From Cannabis sativa (taxonomy: Eukaryota > Streptophyta > Magnoliopsida > Rosales > Cannabaceae): 64,000 nucleotides of DNA. Numbering within the stretch: the first letter of the stretch is position 1; every line of letters starts with the position of its first letter. A model generated the notes under the pieces. It saw only the letters and a program-made list of their open reading frames with translations, was not told the DNA's origin and did not search any database. Location: positions 6,262,001 to 6,326,000 of the forward strand of contig NC_083603.1 in the NCBI RefSeq assembly GCF_029168945.1, written 5' to 3'. This document shows, one piece after another, positions 1 through 9,279 of the stretch. A program made the translations under genes and the position numbers.

Positions 1-721
1 TGCTACTGCTCTGTTCTGTTGATATTTTTGCTTTTGTCACTTCAGAACACAATTTATTATAAAATTTTAAGTTGCTTGTCTACTATAAACCAAAACATTA
101 ACATACAGCATATTAAAGATTGTGTGAAATTATAATTTCATTTGCCGAAAACAATGACCCTTGGTTGTTTGTTTCTTTTGATAGTAGCATGTTTAATGTG
201 CCAACCTGTTTCATTTCTCATCATAGCTGTGATGATTGCTCTGGCTGCAAATCAGTTGAATTACCAATGATTAATACTATTTGAGTTGCAGACACAACTA
301 AAAAAAGTTACATTTTATGCTACTCGTCAGCAAATCCCCCATTTTGTTCTTTTGGTGGCTTCCTTAGGAGGCTATAAAAAGTAATTCTAATGTGTTCTTT
401 ACTAATAGCTTGAAACCATATTGTTACTTCTGTACTGCATAATCATACCAAAGTGTCATTGTGATTTTTTATTTCCCTTTAGTAGTAAATTATACTATAT
501 TGCTGTGTGGTTAGGGATGTAGTTTGCTCTCACAAGGTCTGGTGTTCAAGTTCTTGTTACATTTTTACTACTTCTCAAATATTGTAGGGATATGAGGAAG
601 CTTAGTTTAAGAAAATACTGTAATGTAGTTAAATAGTTTGATTTAATACAATTATCTGTGTTGCTCCTCTTAACAATTTTGTACTTATCAATACTATTAT
701 TATTCTCCATTTCTTATACAG
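1..721 (+). other. 5' flanking intron of the LPAT gene
   Basis: No coding exon is visible here. The stretch ends in a good acceptor (pyrimidine-rich tract then CAG-like end at 720-721) directly before the first recognisable LPAT exon, so I read it as intron. The exon for the transit peptide is probably left of the window. A possible degraded tRNA-derived SINE lies near 505-590. Confidence 0.5.
505..590 (+). mobile_element. possible tRNA-derived SINE remnant
   Basis: The stretch contains GGTTAGGGATGTAGTTTGC followed about 15 bases later by GGTGTTCAAGTTC. This resembles the A-box and B-box of a tRNA-derived plant SINE head. There is no clear tail and no TSD, so the call rests on pattern similarity alone. 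Confidence 0.3.
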
Positions 722-2330
722 CCGCTCACAATAGATATCATTCCATTCCAAGGAAGCATGACATTGTATCATGGTGTTATTCTGATAAACAGGAGAAACC
801 TAACATACCACTTTTTGATGTGACAATGAAAAAACAAGATAAGATCCCCAGGCATGTAATTATGAGATCTGAACTTACCGGCACGGGCATTCCTGAGGCT
901 GCTTCCCCATTAACAGGTTTTTTTCTGATAACTTTGTTTTGGCGCAATTTCCTGATAAGAACCTGCTGCCAATTTCTCAAGCAGTAGCAAAATAATAACA
1001 AGAACCAATAAAACAGTAGCAAAATTAGGAATTGTATATTGAATGTATGAGATAGTTACAATTGATGGGAGCACTTAGGCTCCTTTGATGCAAAGAGTGA
1101 CTACTCATACCTTGCATATCATTCTATTCTCCACTCAATAACATTCATAATACGATGACAGTTATACCCTTCCCTACTAACTACGGTGTCTATCATTTCC
1201 TTTTTACAATCTGTAGTTCCAATTCTCATATGTTTTCTTACTAATATTTTCGTAAAATGCAGATATAAGTTTGCGCTCCAAAGTTCGAGGGATTTGCTTC
1301 TATGCTGTTACTTCTGTAGTCGCAATTTTCCTATTTGTGGTGATGCTGGTGGAGCATCCTTTTGTACTCTTGCTGGATCGATACCGAAGAAAAGCTCATT
1401 ATTTTATTGCTAAAATGTGGGCAAGTTCAACAGTCAGTCCATTTTTTAAGATTGAAGTTGAGGGATTGGAGAATTTGCCTTCGCCGGATACTCCAGCTGT
1501 TTACGTCTCAAACCATCAGAGCTTTCTAGACATATATACTCTTCTCACTCTTGGTAGAACCTTTAAGTTTATCAGCAAGACTAGCATATTTCTCTTTCCA
1601 ATTATTGGATGGGCCATGTTTTTGTTGGGTGTGATTCCTCTAAAGCGCATGGACAGCAAAAGTCAGTTGGTATTTCTTTCCCTTTTAATCCTAATTGATG
1701 ATGTAGTAAAAGTGTGAAAATCATTTGTTCTTTAAACCGATATTTAGAGTTTCTTCGAACTGAGTGCTTTTCTTTTTTACATGTAGGACTGTTTCAAGCG
1801 CTGCATTGATCTTGTAAAGAAGGGGGCCTCTGTATTTTTCTTCCCCGAGGGAACACGGAGTAAGGATGGAAAGTTAGGTGCTTTTAAGGTTAGATTATCT
1901 CTGCTGGTTGTGGTTGTTCGAAATTTAGAAACATTCAAGATATACTTCTTTTGATGATCTGTGAAATACATTTAGCTGTTATGAGTCACTGATTATTTTC
2001 AGAGCAAGATATACTTCTTTGCACATAACTTTATAGAAGAGGATAAAATGGTTTAGAGATTCTTGCCATTTTTTCTGAATTTATTTTCTTCCATTTATGT
2101 TGAAAATGCAGAAAGGCGCATTCAGCATTGCAGCGAAAACCAAAGTGCCAGTAGTGCCTATTACCCTTATCGGAACTGGTAAACTCATGCCTCCGGGTAT
2201 GGAGGGTATTTTGAATACTGGATCTGTTAAAGTCATTATTCATAAGTCCATAGAAGGAAGTGATCCACAAGTACTGTGCAATGAAAGTAGAAACATAATT
2301 GCAAATGGCCTTCTCAGTCATCTTGCCTGA
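722..2330 (+). CDS. LPAT1: plastidial 1-acyl-sn-glycerol-3-phosphate acyltransferase (5' partial)
   Basis: Transfers an acyl chain to the sn-2 position of lysophosphatidic acid to make phosphatidic acid, in the plastid (prokaryotic-type) glycerolipid pathway (EC 2.3.1.51). Exons read as 722-916, 1263-1669, 1787-1888 and 2112-2330, all with GT/AG borders and consistent phases, giving 306 residues plus a split first codon. Acyltransferase block I NHQSFLD lies in the second exon, block III FPEGTRS in the third, and PVVPITL in the fourth. A hydrophobic segment (FYAVTSVVAIFLFVVMLV) precedes block I, as expected for a membrane-bound member. Residue order matches the Arabidopsis LPAT1/ATS2 type by memory. 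The N-terminal exon with the transit peptide is missing, lying outside the window. The last 108 coding bases and the 3' flank are duplicated from 4844 onward. Confidence 0.92.
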
Positions 2331-3785
2331 GATACTCACTCACTCACACTTTTTGTTTGGTCTGCATGACTTGATGCTAACCTCAAGGTGAGAATCTGAA
2401 GTTAGTTCCTAATGGTATATTTTCGTCTTGGTGTCTGTGGCCGGTATGGTCAATTTTGGTTTTGTAAGACTAGTACAGTTCGTTTTGTTTTTGTATGGTT
2501 AATTTAGTTTGAATTGTATTAGTTTTGATAGTGTAACGATATTGTGATTATGTTCATAATGAGAAAATTTGCGGCTAAACTTCGTATGTTTCAATTGTTA
2601 TACATTTGACTCTTTTTTTTTTTTTGGCAAAACCCCTTCGATGTATTTCACATTGACAAATGAACTTTGTTGAATCTTCAAGAATATGAACTTTTTTCGA
2701 TCTGCTTGAAGTGTGTTTGCTTTCTCCCGAAATAATACTTGAACTATTTTCTCCCGTAGGCTTGCACTTTGTTCTCCTCCTTTGTAGAATTCTTTGAAGA
2801 TTAAAGACAATTACAAAAAGATTAAAACATCAGAGGTATAGCTGAACAATCTAACCTCTAAACAACAACAACAACAACAAAAAAAAAAACTCTTTTACAC
2901 AATATGAAATGAGATACAAAAGGACTCAATCAATCCTAGTAGCCAATATGAGAATTTATAGTCAACATATTATTTTTTTTTTTATTTTAAAAAAATCACA
3001 ATTATTTTATTTTGTTTATATAATGGAAAAAAAAATCAAATTGATTAAATTATTATAATAAAATTATTTTTTACTACTATATTTTAAAGGATATATTTGT
3101 CTTTTTATTTCGAATTGATAAAAAAAAAAGTTTTATTTCCATCTCGTAAATTTTAGAGGAAATTACACTCTGTACTCTTTTTATATTGTTCTCTTTTATT
3201 TTTACTTTCTTTTTTAAAGTCTATCATTTTTACCTCTTTTTTTAAATATTGTACCAATTTTGCTCCTGTCATTTCAAGATAGTGACTCTTTTAGGGTATT
3301 TTGGGTACAATACATATAAAAAGAGGTATGTTTCAAATAAATATAAAATTAGAGATTAATTTGATTAATTGATTAATAAAAGGGGTATTTTTCAACTTAC
3401 CCCTAAATTTAATTATTAATAATTTTTATTTTATATAAAATTTATATTTTTAATTTTATACTATTTTTTTTTTCAAATTCTTCCTTCTCATATCGTTAGA
3501 GAATATACTTATAACATAATTTAATAAAAATTAAGAATAAAAAGATTATATGAAAACAAATTAAAAAATGTGGAATAAAAATTAAGACACAAATTTAATT
3601 TAAAGTATTATACGAAATTTTATTTAAAATATATATATAGATTTTAAAAAAATATGAAAATAAAATTAGAATAACTATTGATATTTAGAGAAAATAATGT
3701 GAAAAAGAATTGAAAAAAATTATTAAAAATGATTTTTAAAAATTAGTTAAATTTTTCTAAAAAAAATTAAGGTGTATTTATAAAT
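2331..3785. other. LPAT 3' UTR and AT-rich intergenic DNA
   Basis: The first roughly 250 bases are probably 3' UTR. The rest is AT-rich DNA with homopolymer runs. I see no gene. It is repeated at about 4952-5853 in copy 2 of the duplication. Confidence 0.6.
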
Positions 3786-3794
3786 TATAATTTA

Positions 3795-4212
3795 GGGAAA
3801 TTCTACAATGCACCCCCTTAAAATGGATACATTGATGCACCCTTGTTTGTTTTAGCACCCGAAATAATTTTTTAGTCAAATTTTTTCTCATGGCTGTATA
3901 CGTTATAGTTATTTAAGACATCCTACAAAATTTTAAGAAATTTGGAAAAGTTTAATACGCCGAAAACTACGTTCAAACAGTGTGTTGCACGCGTGACTAT
4001 TTTATTTTATACGCGTGTAAAATATACTGTTTGAACATTGTTTTTTATATTGTAAATTATTCAAAATTTCTCAAAATTTTGTAGGTTATCTTAAATAGCT
4101 ATAACGTACATGAATATGAAAAAAATTAGACTAAAAAATTCTTCTGGATGCCGAAACAAGTCAAGGGTATATCAATACATCCCTTTTAAGGAGGTGCATT
4201 GTAGAATCACCC
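3795..4212. mobile_element. Mutator-like MITE with 9-bp TSD
   Basis: A 418-bp non-coding element with terminal inverted repeats (GGGAAATTCTACAATGCACC at the left, the complement of its relative GGGTGATTCTACAATGCACC at the right). It is flanked by perfect 9-bp direct repeats TATAATTTA (3786-3794 and 4213-4221). Copy 2 near 8315-8335 has the unoccupied site. A 9-bp TSD is typical of Mutator-like elements; assignment to that superfamily is inference. Confidence 0.85.
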
Positions 4213-4239
4213 TATAATTTATAAGGTAAAAATAAAATT

Positions 4240-4609
4240 GGGTGATTCTATAATGCACCCCCTTAAAAGGGATGTACTGATGCACCCTTAACTTGTTTCG
4301 GCATCCGGAAGAATTTTTTAATCTAATTTCTTTTCATATTCATGTACGTTATAATTATTTAAGATATCCTACAAAATTTTGAAAAATTCGGAATAATTTA
4401 CAATATAGAAAATAATGTTCATACAGTCTATTTTACACGCGTATAAAATAAATTAGTCACGCGTGCAACACACTGTTTGAACATAGTTTTCAGCTTGTTA
4501 AATTTTTCTAAATTTCTTAAAATTTTGCAGGATGTCTTAAATAACTATAACCATGAGAAAAAATTTTACTAAAAAATTATTTTAGAGAGGTGCATTGTAG
4601 AATTTTTTA
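4240..4609. mobile_element. second Mutator-like MITE of the same family, inverted
   Basis: Reads as a diverged reverse complement of the element at 3795-4212, from GGGTGATTCTATAATGCACC at the left to a degraded right end. It is flanked by 9-bp direct repeats AATAAAATT (4231-4239 and 4610-4618). The different TSD shows a separate insertion 27 bases from the first element. Together they form an inverted repeat of about 0.8 kb. Confidence 0.8.
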
Positions 4610-4759
4610 ATAAAATTTCTCAAAATAAAAATAAATTAAATTAGAAAAGAGATCATTATTTTAAGTAAACATGGCAGAGTATAATAGAAGCCTTTACATT
4701 ACATATATGGGTTTTTGGTTTTCAAGTTTCTGACGAAGAAGAAGAAGAAGAAGAAGAAG

Positions 4760-4830
4760 ATGGCGACTTCAACTCTGGAATCAAACGCTTCTTTCGACAT
4801 TTCTCAGTGCCAACACACACCCTTTTACTG
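4760..4830 (+). other. duplicated NTAQ1 first exon with its donor site
   Basis: A copy of NTAQ1 exon 1 (8988-9058) with its upstream flank, including the GAA repeat just before the ATG. It differs visibly by one substitution in codon 5 (Ala to Thr). The reading frame and the TG|GTACTT donor are intact, so it could serve as an alternative first exon spliced to exon 2 at 9381. After 16 intron bases it runs into duplicated LPAT sequence. Confidence 0.85.
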
Positions 4831-4843
4831 GTACTTTTAATTC

Positions 4844-4951
4844 TCTGTTAAAGTCATTATTCATAAGTCCATAGAAGGAAGTGATCCACAAGTACTGTGC
4901 AATGAAAGTAGAAACATAATTGCAAATGGCCTTCTCAGTCATCTTGCCTGA
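4844..4951 (+). pseudogene. duplicated 3' end of LPAT last exon
   Basis: Copy of 2223-2330, the final 36 codons of LPAT with the stop at 4949-4951, followed by a copy of the 3' flank. Without the upstream exons it cannot encode an enzyme. It may still supply polyadenylation signals inside a transcript starting at the duplicated NTAQ1 exon. Confidence 0.9.
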
Positions 4952-5853
4952 GATAGTCACTCACTCACACTTTTTGTTTGGTCTGCATGACTTGATGCTA
5001 ACCTCAAGGTGAGAATCTGAAGTTTGTTCCTAATGGTATATTTTCGTCTTGGTGTCTGTGGCCGGTATGGTCAATTTTGGTTTTGTAAGACTAGTACAGT
5101 TCGTTTTGTTTTTGTATGGTTAATTTAGTTTGAATTGTATTAGTTTTGATAGTGTAACGATATTGTGATTATGTTCATAATGAGAAAATTTGCGGCTAAA
5201 TCTCGTATGTTTCAATTGTTATACACTTGACTTTTTCTTTTTGGCAAAACTCCTTCGATGTATTTCACATTGACAAATGAACTTTGTTGAATCTTCAAGA
5301 GTATGAACTTTTTTCGATCTGCTTGAAGTGTGTTTGCTTCCTCCCGAAATAATATTGAACTATTTTCTCCCGTAGGCTTGCACTTTGTTCTCCTCCTTTG
5401 TAGAATTGTTTGAAGATTAAAGACAATTACAAAAAGATTAAAACATCAGAGGTATAGCTGAACAATCTAACCTCTAAACAAAAAAAAAAAAAAGAAAAAA
5501 AAACTCTTTTACACAATATGAAATGAGATACAAAAGGACTCAATCAATCCTAGTAGCCAATATGAGAGAATATATAGTCAACATATTATTTTTTTTTATT
5601 TTAAAAAAATCACAATTATTTTATTTTGTTTATATATTGGAAAAAAAATCAAATTGATTAAATTATTATAATAAAATTATTTTTTACTAAGGATATATTT
5701 ATCTTTTTATTTCGAATTGATAAAAAGAAACTTTTATTTCCATCTCGTAAATTTAATTGTTAATAATTTTCATTTTATATAAAATTTATATTTTTAATTT
5801 ATACTATTTTTTTTAATTCTTCATTCTCATATCGTTAGAGAATATACTTATAA

Positions 5854-8024
5854 TGAAGAATCTGAAAGGAATTTGAAAGGGCTATGTATCACGCGTAGTG
5901 CTCCATCGGTCTCACACTTTCTCTTCGCTGACGATAGTCTCTTATTTTGTCAAGCCACAAATCAATATGCTTTAGCCATCAAACAAGCTCTTGACGTGTA
6001 TCACAAAGCCTCGGGACAAGTTCTCAATAATGATAAATCGGTGATGTCTTTCTCTCCCAATAAATCTGTTGTCACTCAAAACTTTTTTGCTCAAACACTT
6101 CATATGCCCATCACGGATTGTCATGAGAGATATTTGGGGTTGCCCTCTTATTCAGGAAGGGATAAACAGGAGTTGTTTAGTAGTATCAAAGAAAAAGTTT
6201 GGAAACTCCTTCACTCTTGGAATGATTTTTTTTTTTTAATTGGAGGGAAAGAAGTGCTTCTTAAAGCAGTGGTACAATCAATTCCAACCTATGCTATGAG
6301 TTGCTTCAAACTCACCAAGAAGTTTTGTACCTAATTGGAGAGTATGATGGCCAATTTTTGGTGGGGCACTAATCAAAATGGTACAAAAATTCATTGGAAA
6401 CGGTGGAACTCATTATGCAAGTCTATGCATGAAGGAGGTATGGGTTTCCGTTCATTTGTACATTTTAATCAAGCGCTCTTGGCTAAGCAAGCTTGGCGGA
6501 TTTTTGATATGCCTGATTCATTGTTGAGCCGTTTGCTTAAGCATAGATATTTTTCTACAGCCTTTTTTTTGGATGCTAACATTGGTCATTCTCCTTCCTA
6601 CACTTGGCAAAGTATATGTTGGGGACGTGAATTGCTCATTAAGGGATTGCGTTTTAAAGTGGGTAATGGTTCTCATATTGCTTCTGGTTTAGATCCTTGG
6701 ATACCCAGCCAAACCAACTTCAGACCAGTGAGTTTTAGTGGCCCTCCAAACATGCTGGTTTCGACTCTCATCACAGACAATCGGGAATGGAACTTGGATC
6801 TGTTAAATGAGTTTTTTCTGCCAATTGATGTTGATAAAATTCTAACAATCCCATTGAGTTTCTTTGCTGACAATGATAGACTAATATGACATCATTCCTC
6901 AAATGGAATTTACAATGTGAAATCAGGTTTCCACTTGGCCACTTCCTTGGAAGATCAACTCGTTTCTTCCACTTTCAGATGCTAACCGTGATTGGTGGAA
7001 GTATTTTTGGAGTCTCAAATTGCCACCAAAAATTAGTCTCTTTGCTTGGAAAGTTCTCCAAAACATTCTTCCCACTGCTGCTGCTCTTTTTAAGAAGAAA
7101 ATCATTGATGCAGCTGCTTGTTCTCTTTGCACATCGAGTTGGGAGTCCATAGGACATGCGCTTTTCGGGTGTCAACATGCTAAGGCAGTCTGGAAAGAGT
7201 CTAAGTTTGTAATCGACTTTCACAAAGCTCAATCAATGTATAAGGGAGACTATCTGCTATATCTTGCAGGGGTGTATACTCAAGAGGACTTTGAGCTCTT
7301 CATATGTTTGTTATGGGGTATTTGGACTAACAGAAACAATGTGTTTCATGGTGGGACATCACGACTTAGCACCTCCATAATAACCTATACCACAGGGTTC
7401 TACAATGATTTCAGCTGAGCCAAAACATCCCCCAAACCAGTAACTGCTGCAGACCCGATAATTCTTCACCAATCAACAACTAATTCTGCCCAACAACATC
7501 AAATTCCATGGTCTCCTCCTACACTGAATGGCTTCAAACTTAATGTTGACGCAGCTACAAATTTGGAACAGAAAAATTAGGCATTGGAGCTATTATTCGA
7601 GACCATGATGGCATGGTTGTGGCTGCTTTTTCAAAGGTGGTTCAAGGCAGTTTTCGATCGGATGAGATGGAAGCAAAATCACTTTTTCATGCTCTCAATT
7701 GGGCATCTCAATTACAACAATCTATAACGCATATTGAGACAGATGCATTGAGAGTTTCCACTGCTTTGAATTCTGCTACAAGTGACTTATCTAGTTTTTC
7801 AGACTTTATTTTCGATGTTCGTTGTCTTTTATCCTTTTTCCCTGGTGTTTTAGTATCCCATGTTAAAAGAACTGCTAATCAAGCAGTAATGGGCTTGCTA
7901 AATTTACTTTAGGGTTGGATGATGACATTTGTTGGATAGGAGAAATTTTCTATCCTATTTTCTCTGTTGTTGTAAATGATTTCAATTTATATAACAATGA
8001 TTATTCTTAAAAAAAAAAAAAAAA
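5854..8024 (+). mobile_element. 5'-truncated L1-type LINE with RNase H
   Basis: Flanked by 17-bp direct repeats AGAGAATATACTTATAA (5837-5853 and 8025-8041) with an A-run just before the right repeat, so this is a target-primed insertion. The coding remnant starts inside reverse transcriptase: a [11 protein letters not shown] block at about 5920, the RT thumb region, then a finger-like C..C...H region (SLCTSSWESIGHALFGC, near 7110-7190), then an RNase H remnant (7585-7900). It is broken by a stop near 6332 and by frame changes near 6889 and 7418. It lies in copy 2 only. Confidence 0.92.
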
Positions 8025-8339
8025 AGAGAATATACTTATAACATAATTTAGGAAAAATTAAGAATAAAAAGATTATATGAAAACAAATTAAAAAATGTGG
8101 AATAAAAATTAAGACAAAAATTTAATTTAAAGTATTATACGAAATTTTATTTAATATATATATATATATAGATTTAAAAAAATATGAAAATAAAATTAGA
8201 ATAACTATTGATATTTAGAGAAAATAATGTGAAAAAGAATTGAAAAAAATTATTAAAAATGATTTTTAAAAATTAGTTAAATTTTTCTAAAAAAAATTAA
8301 GGTGTATTTATAAATTATAATTTATGAGGTATAAATAAA

Positions 8340-8826
8340 GATGCCGTTTGGTAACACTTTTGTTTTTTAATTTTTTAATCACAAAATAAAAGTAAAATTT
8401 TTGTTTTTAAAAAAATTATTTTTAAAAAACAAAAATACGTTATGTAACTACTTTTGTTTTTCAATTTTAAAAACAGAAAACAAAAGTATGTTCTGTAAAG
8501 TTCATTTTTATTTTTATTTTTTGATTTTATTTAAGTCAGGTCAAGATCCGGGGTTGGATTCGGATTCAGGTCAGAAGCCGGGTTCAGCGCCAAGGCCGTG
8601 AGGAGGGGATTTTGGTTCGGGTCTGGTTGTAATCCAAAAGATTGATTAAGAAAAAAACTGTTTAAAAAAATATTGAAAGTAATTTTTTTTATTTTTAAAA
8701 TTTTGATTTCTAATTATAAAATTAAAAAGTAAAAACAGTTTTATAGAATATATTTTTTAAAAATATTTTCACTTTTTCACTTTTAAAAACAGAAAACTGA
8801 TTAAAAAAGTGTTACTAAACGCCACC
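8340..8826. mobile_element. MITE-like element with 22-bp inverted ends
   Basis: Left end GATGCCGTTTGGTAACACTT and the complement of the right end GGTGGCGTTTAGTAACACTT match except for about three positions. It sits where copy 1 has no such sequence. The TSD is unclear. It may be a hAT-like non-autonomous element, but I cannot place it firmly. Confidence 0.65.
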
Positions 8827-8956
8827 ATAATTTCTCAAAATAAAAATAAAAATAAAAATAAATTAAATTAGAAAAGAGATCATTATTTTAAGTAAACAAG
8901 GCAGAGTATAATAGAAGCCTTTACATATATGGGTTTTTGGTTTTCAAGTTTCTGAC

Positions 8957-8987
8957 GAAGAAGAAGAAGAAGAAGAAGAAGAAGAAG
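8957..8987 (+). repeat. GAA microsatellite in NTAQ1 leader
   Basis: A (GAA)n run ends directly before the NTAQ1 ATG. The copy upstream at about 4735-4759 is shorter. It probably lies in the 5' UTR. Confidence 0.8.
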
Positions 8988-9237
8988 ATGGCGACTTCAG
9001 CTCTGGAATCAAACGCTTCTTTCGACATTTCTCAGTGCCAACACACACCCTTTTACTGGTACTTTTAATTCTCTCTCTCATCATCTTTCAATTTTTAACT
9101 GTAAATCTCTACATTTATGCATACCAATTCATACTTCCATCAACCTTTATGCCATTTCTGAATTCTGATAATGGGTATTTCTCTAAATTAACCTTTATGC
9201 CATTTATGATGTACTCTCTCTCATATGTCAAGGGGGA

Positions 9238-9279
<42 letters not shown>

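Larger units (their letters stand above)
2223..4846 (+). repeat. tandem duplication, copy 1 (LPAT 3' end to NTAQ1 intron 1)
   Basis: Starts inside the last LPAT exon, runs through the intergenic region, and ends 16 bases into intron 1 of a copy of NTAQ1. It is near-identical over long stretches to copy 2 (4844-9074) once later insertions are removed. The junction with copy 2 shares the three bases TCT, which fits end-joining or replication slippage. A stretch at about 3150-3405 is present here and absent from copy 2. Confidence 0.9.
4844..9074 (+). repeat. tandem duplication, copy 2
   Basis: Second copy of the segment at 2223-4846, enlarged by a LINE insertion (5854-8024) and a MITE (8340-8826), and lacking the two MITEs of copy 1. 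It ends in intron 1 of the functional NTAQ1 gene. Confidence 0.9.

Noticed and set aside
777..1022. Minus-strand 81-residue open frame over LPAT
   Set aside because: It lies antisense to a conserved LPAT exon and has no recognisable domain.
3794..4213. Reading the first Mutator-like MITE as hAT with a 7-8 bp TSD
   Set aside because: Placing the ends at GGG...CCC gives a perfect 9-bp repeat, which is longer and agrees with the 9-bp TSD of the sister element.
8401..8601. Plus-strand 66-residue frame
   Set aside because: It falls wholly inside the MITE-like element at 8340-8826 and is low-complexity.
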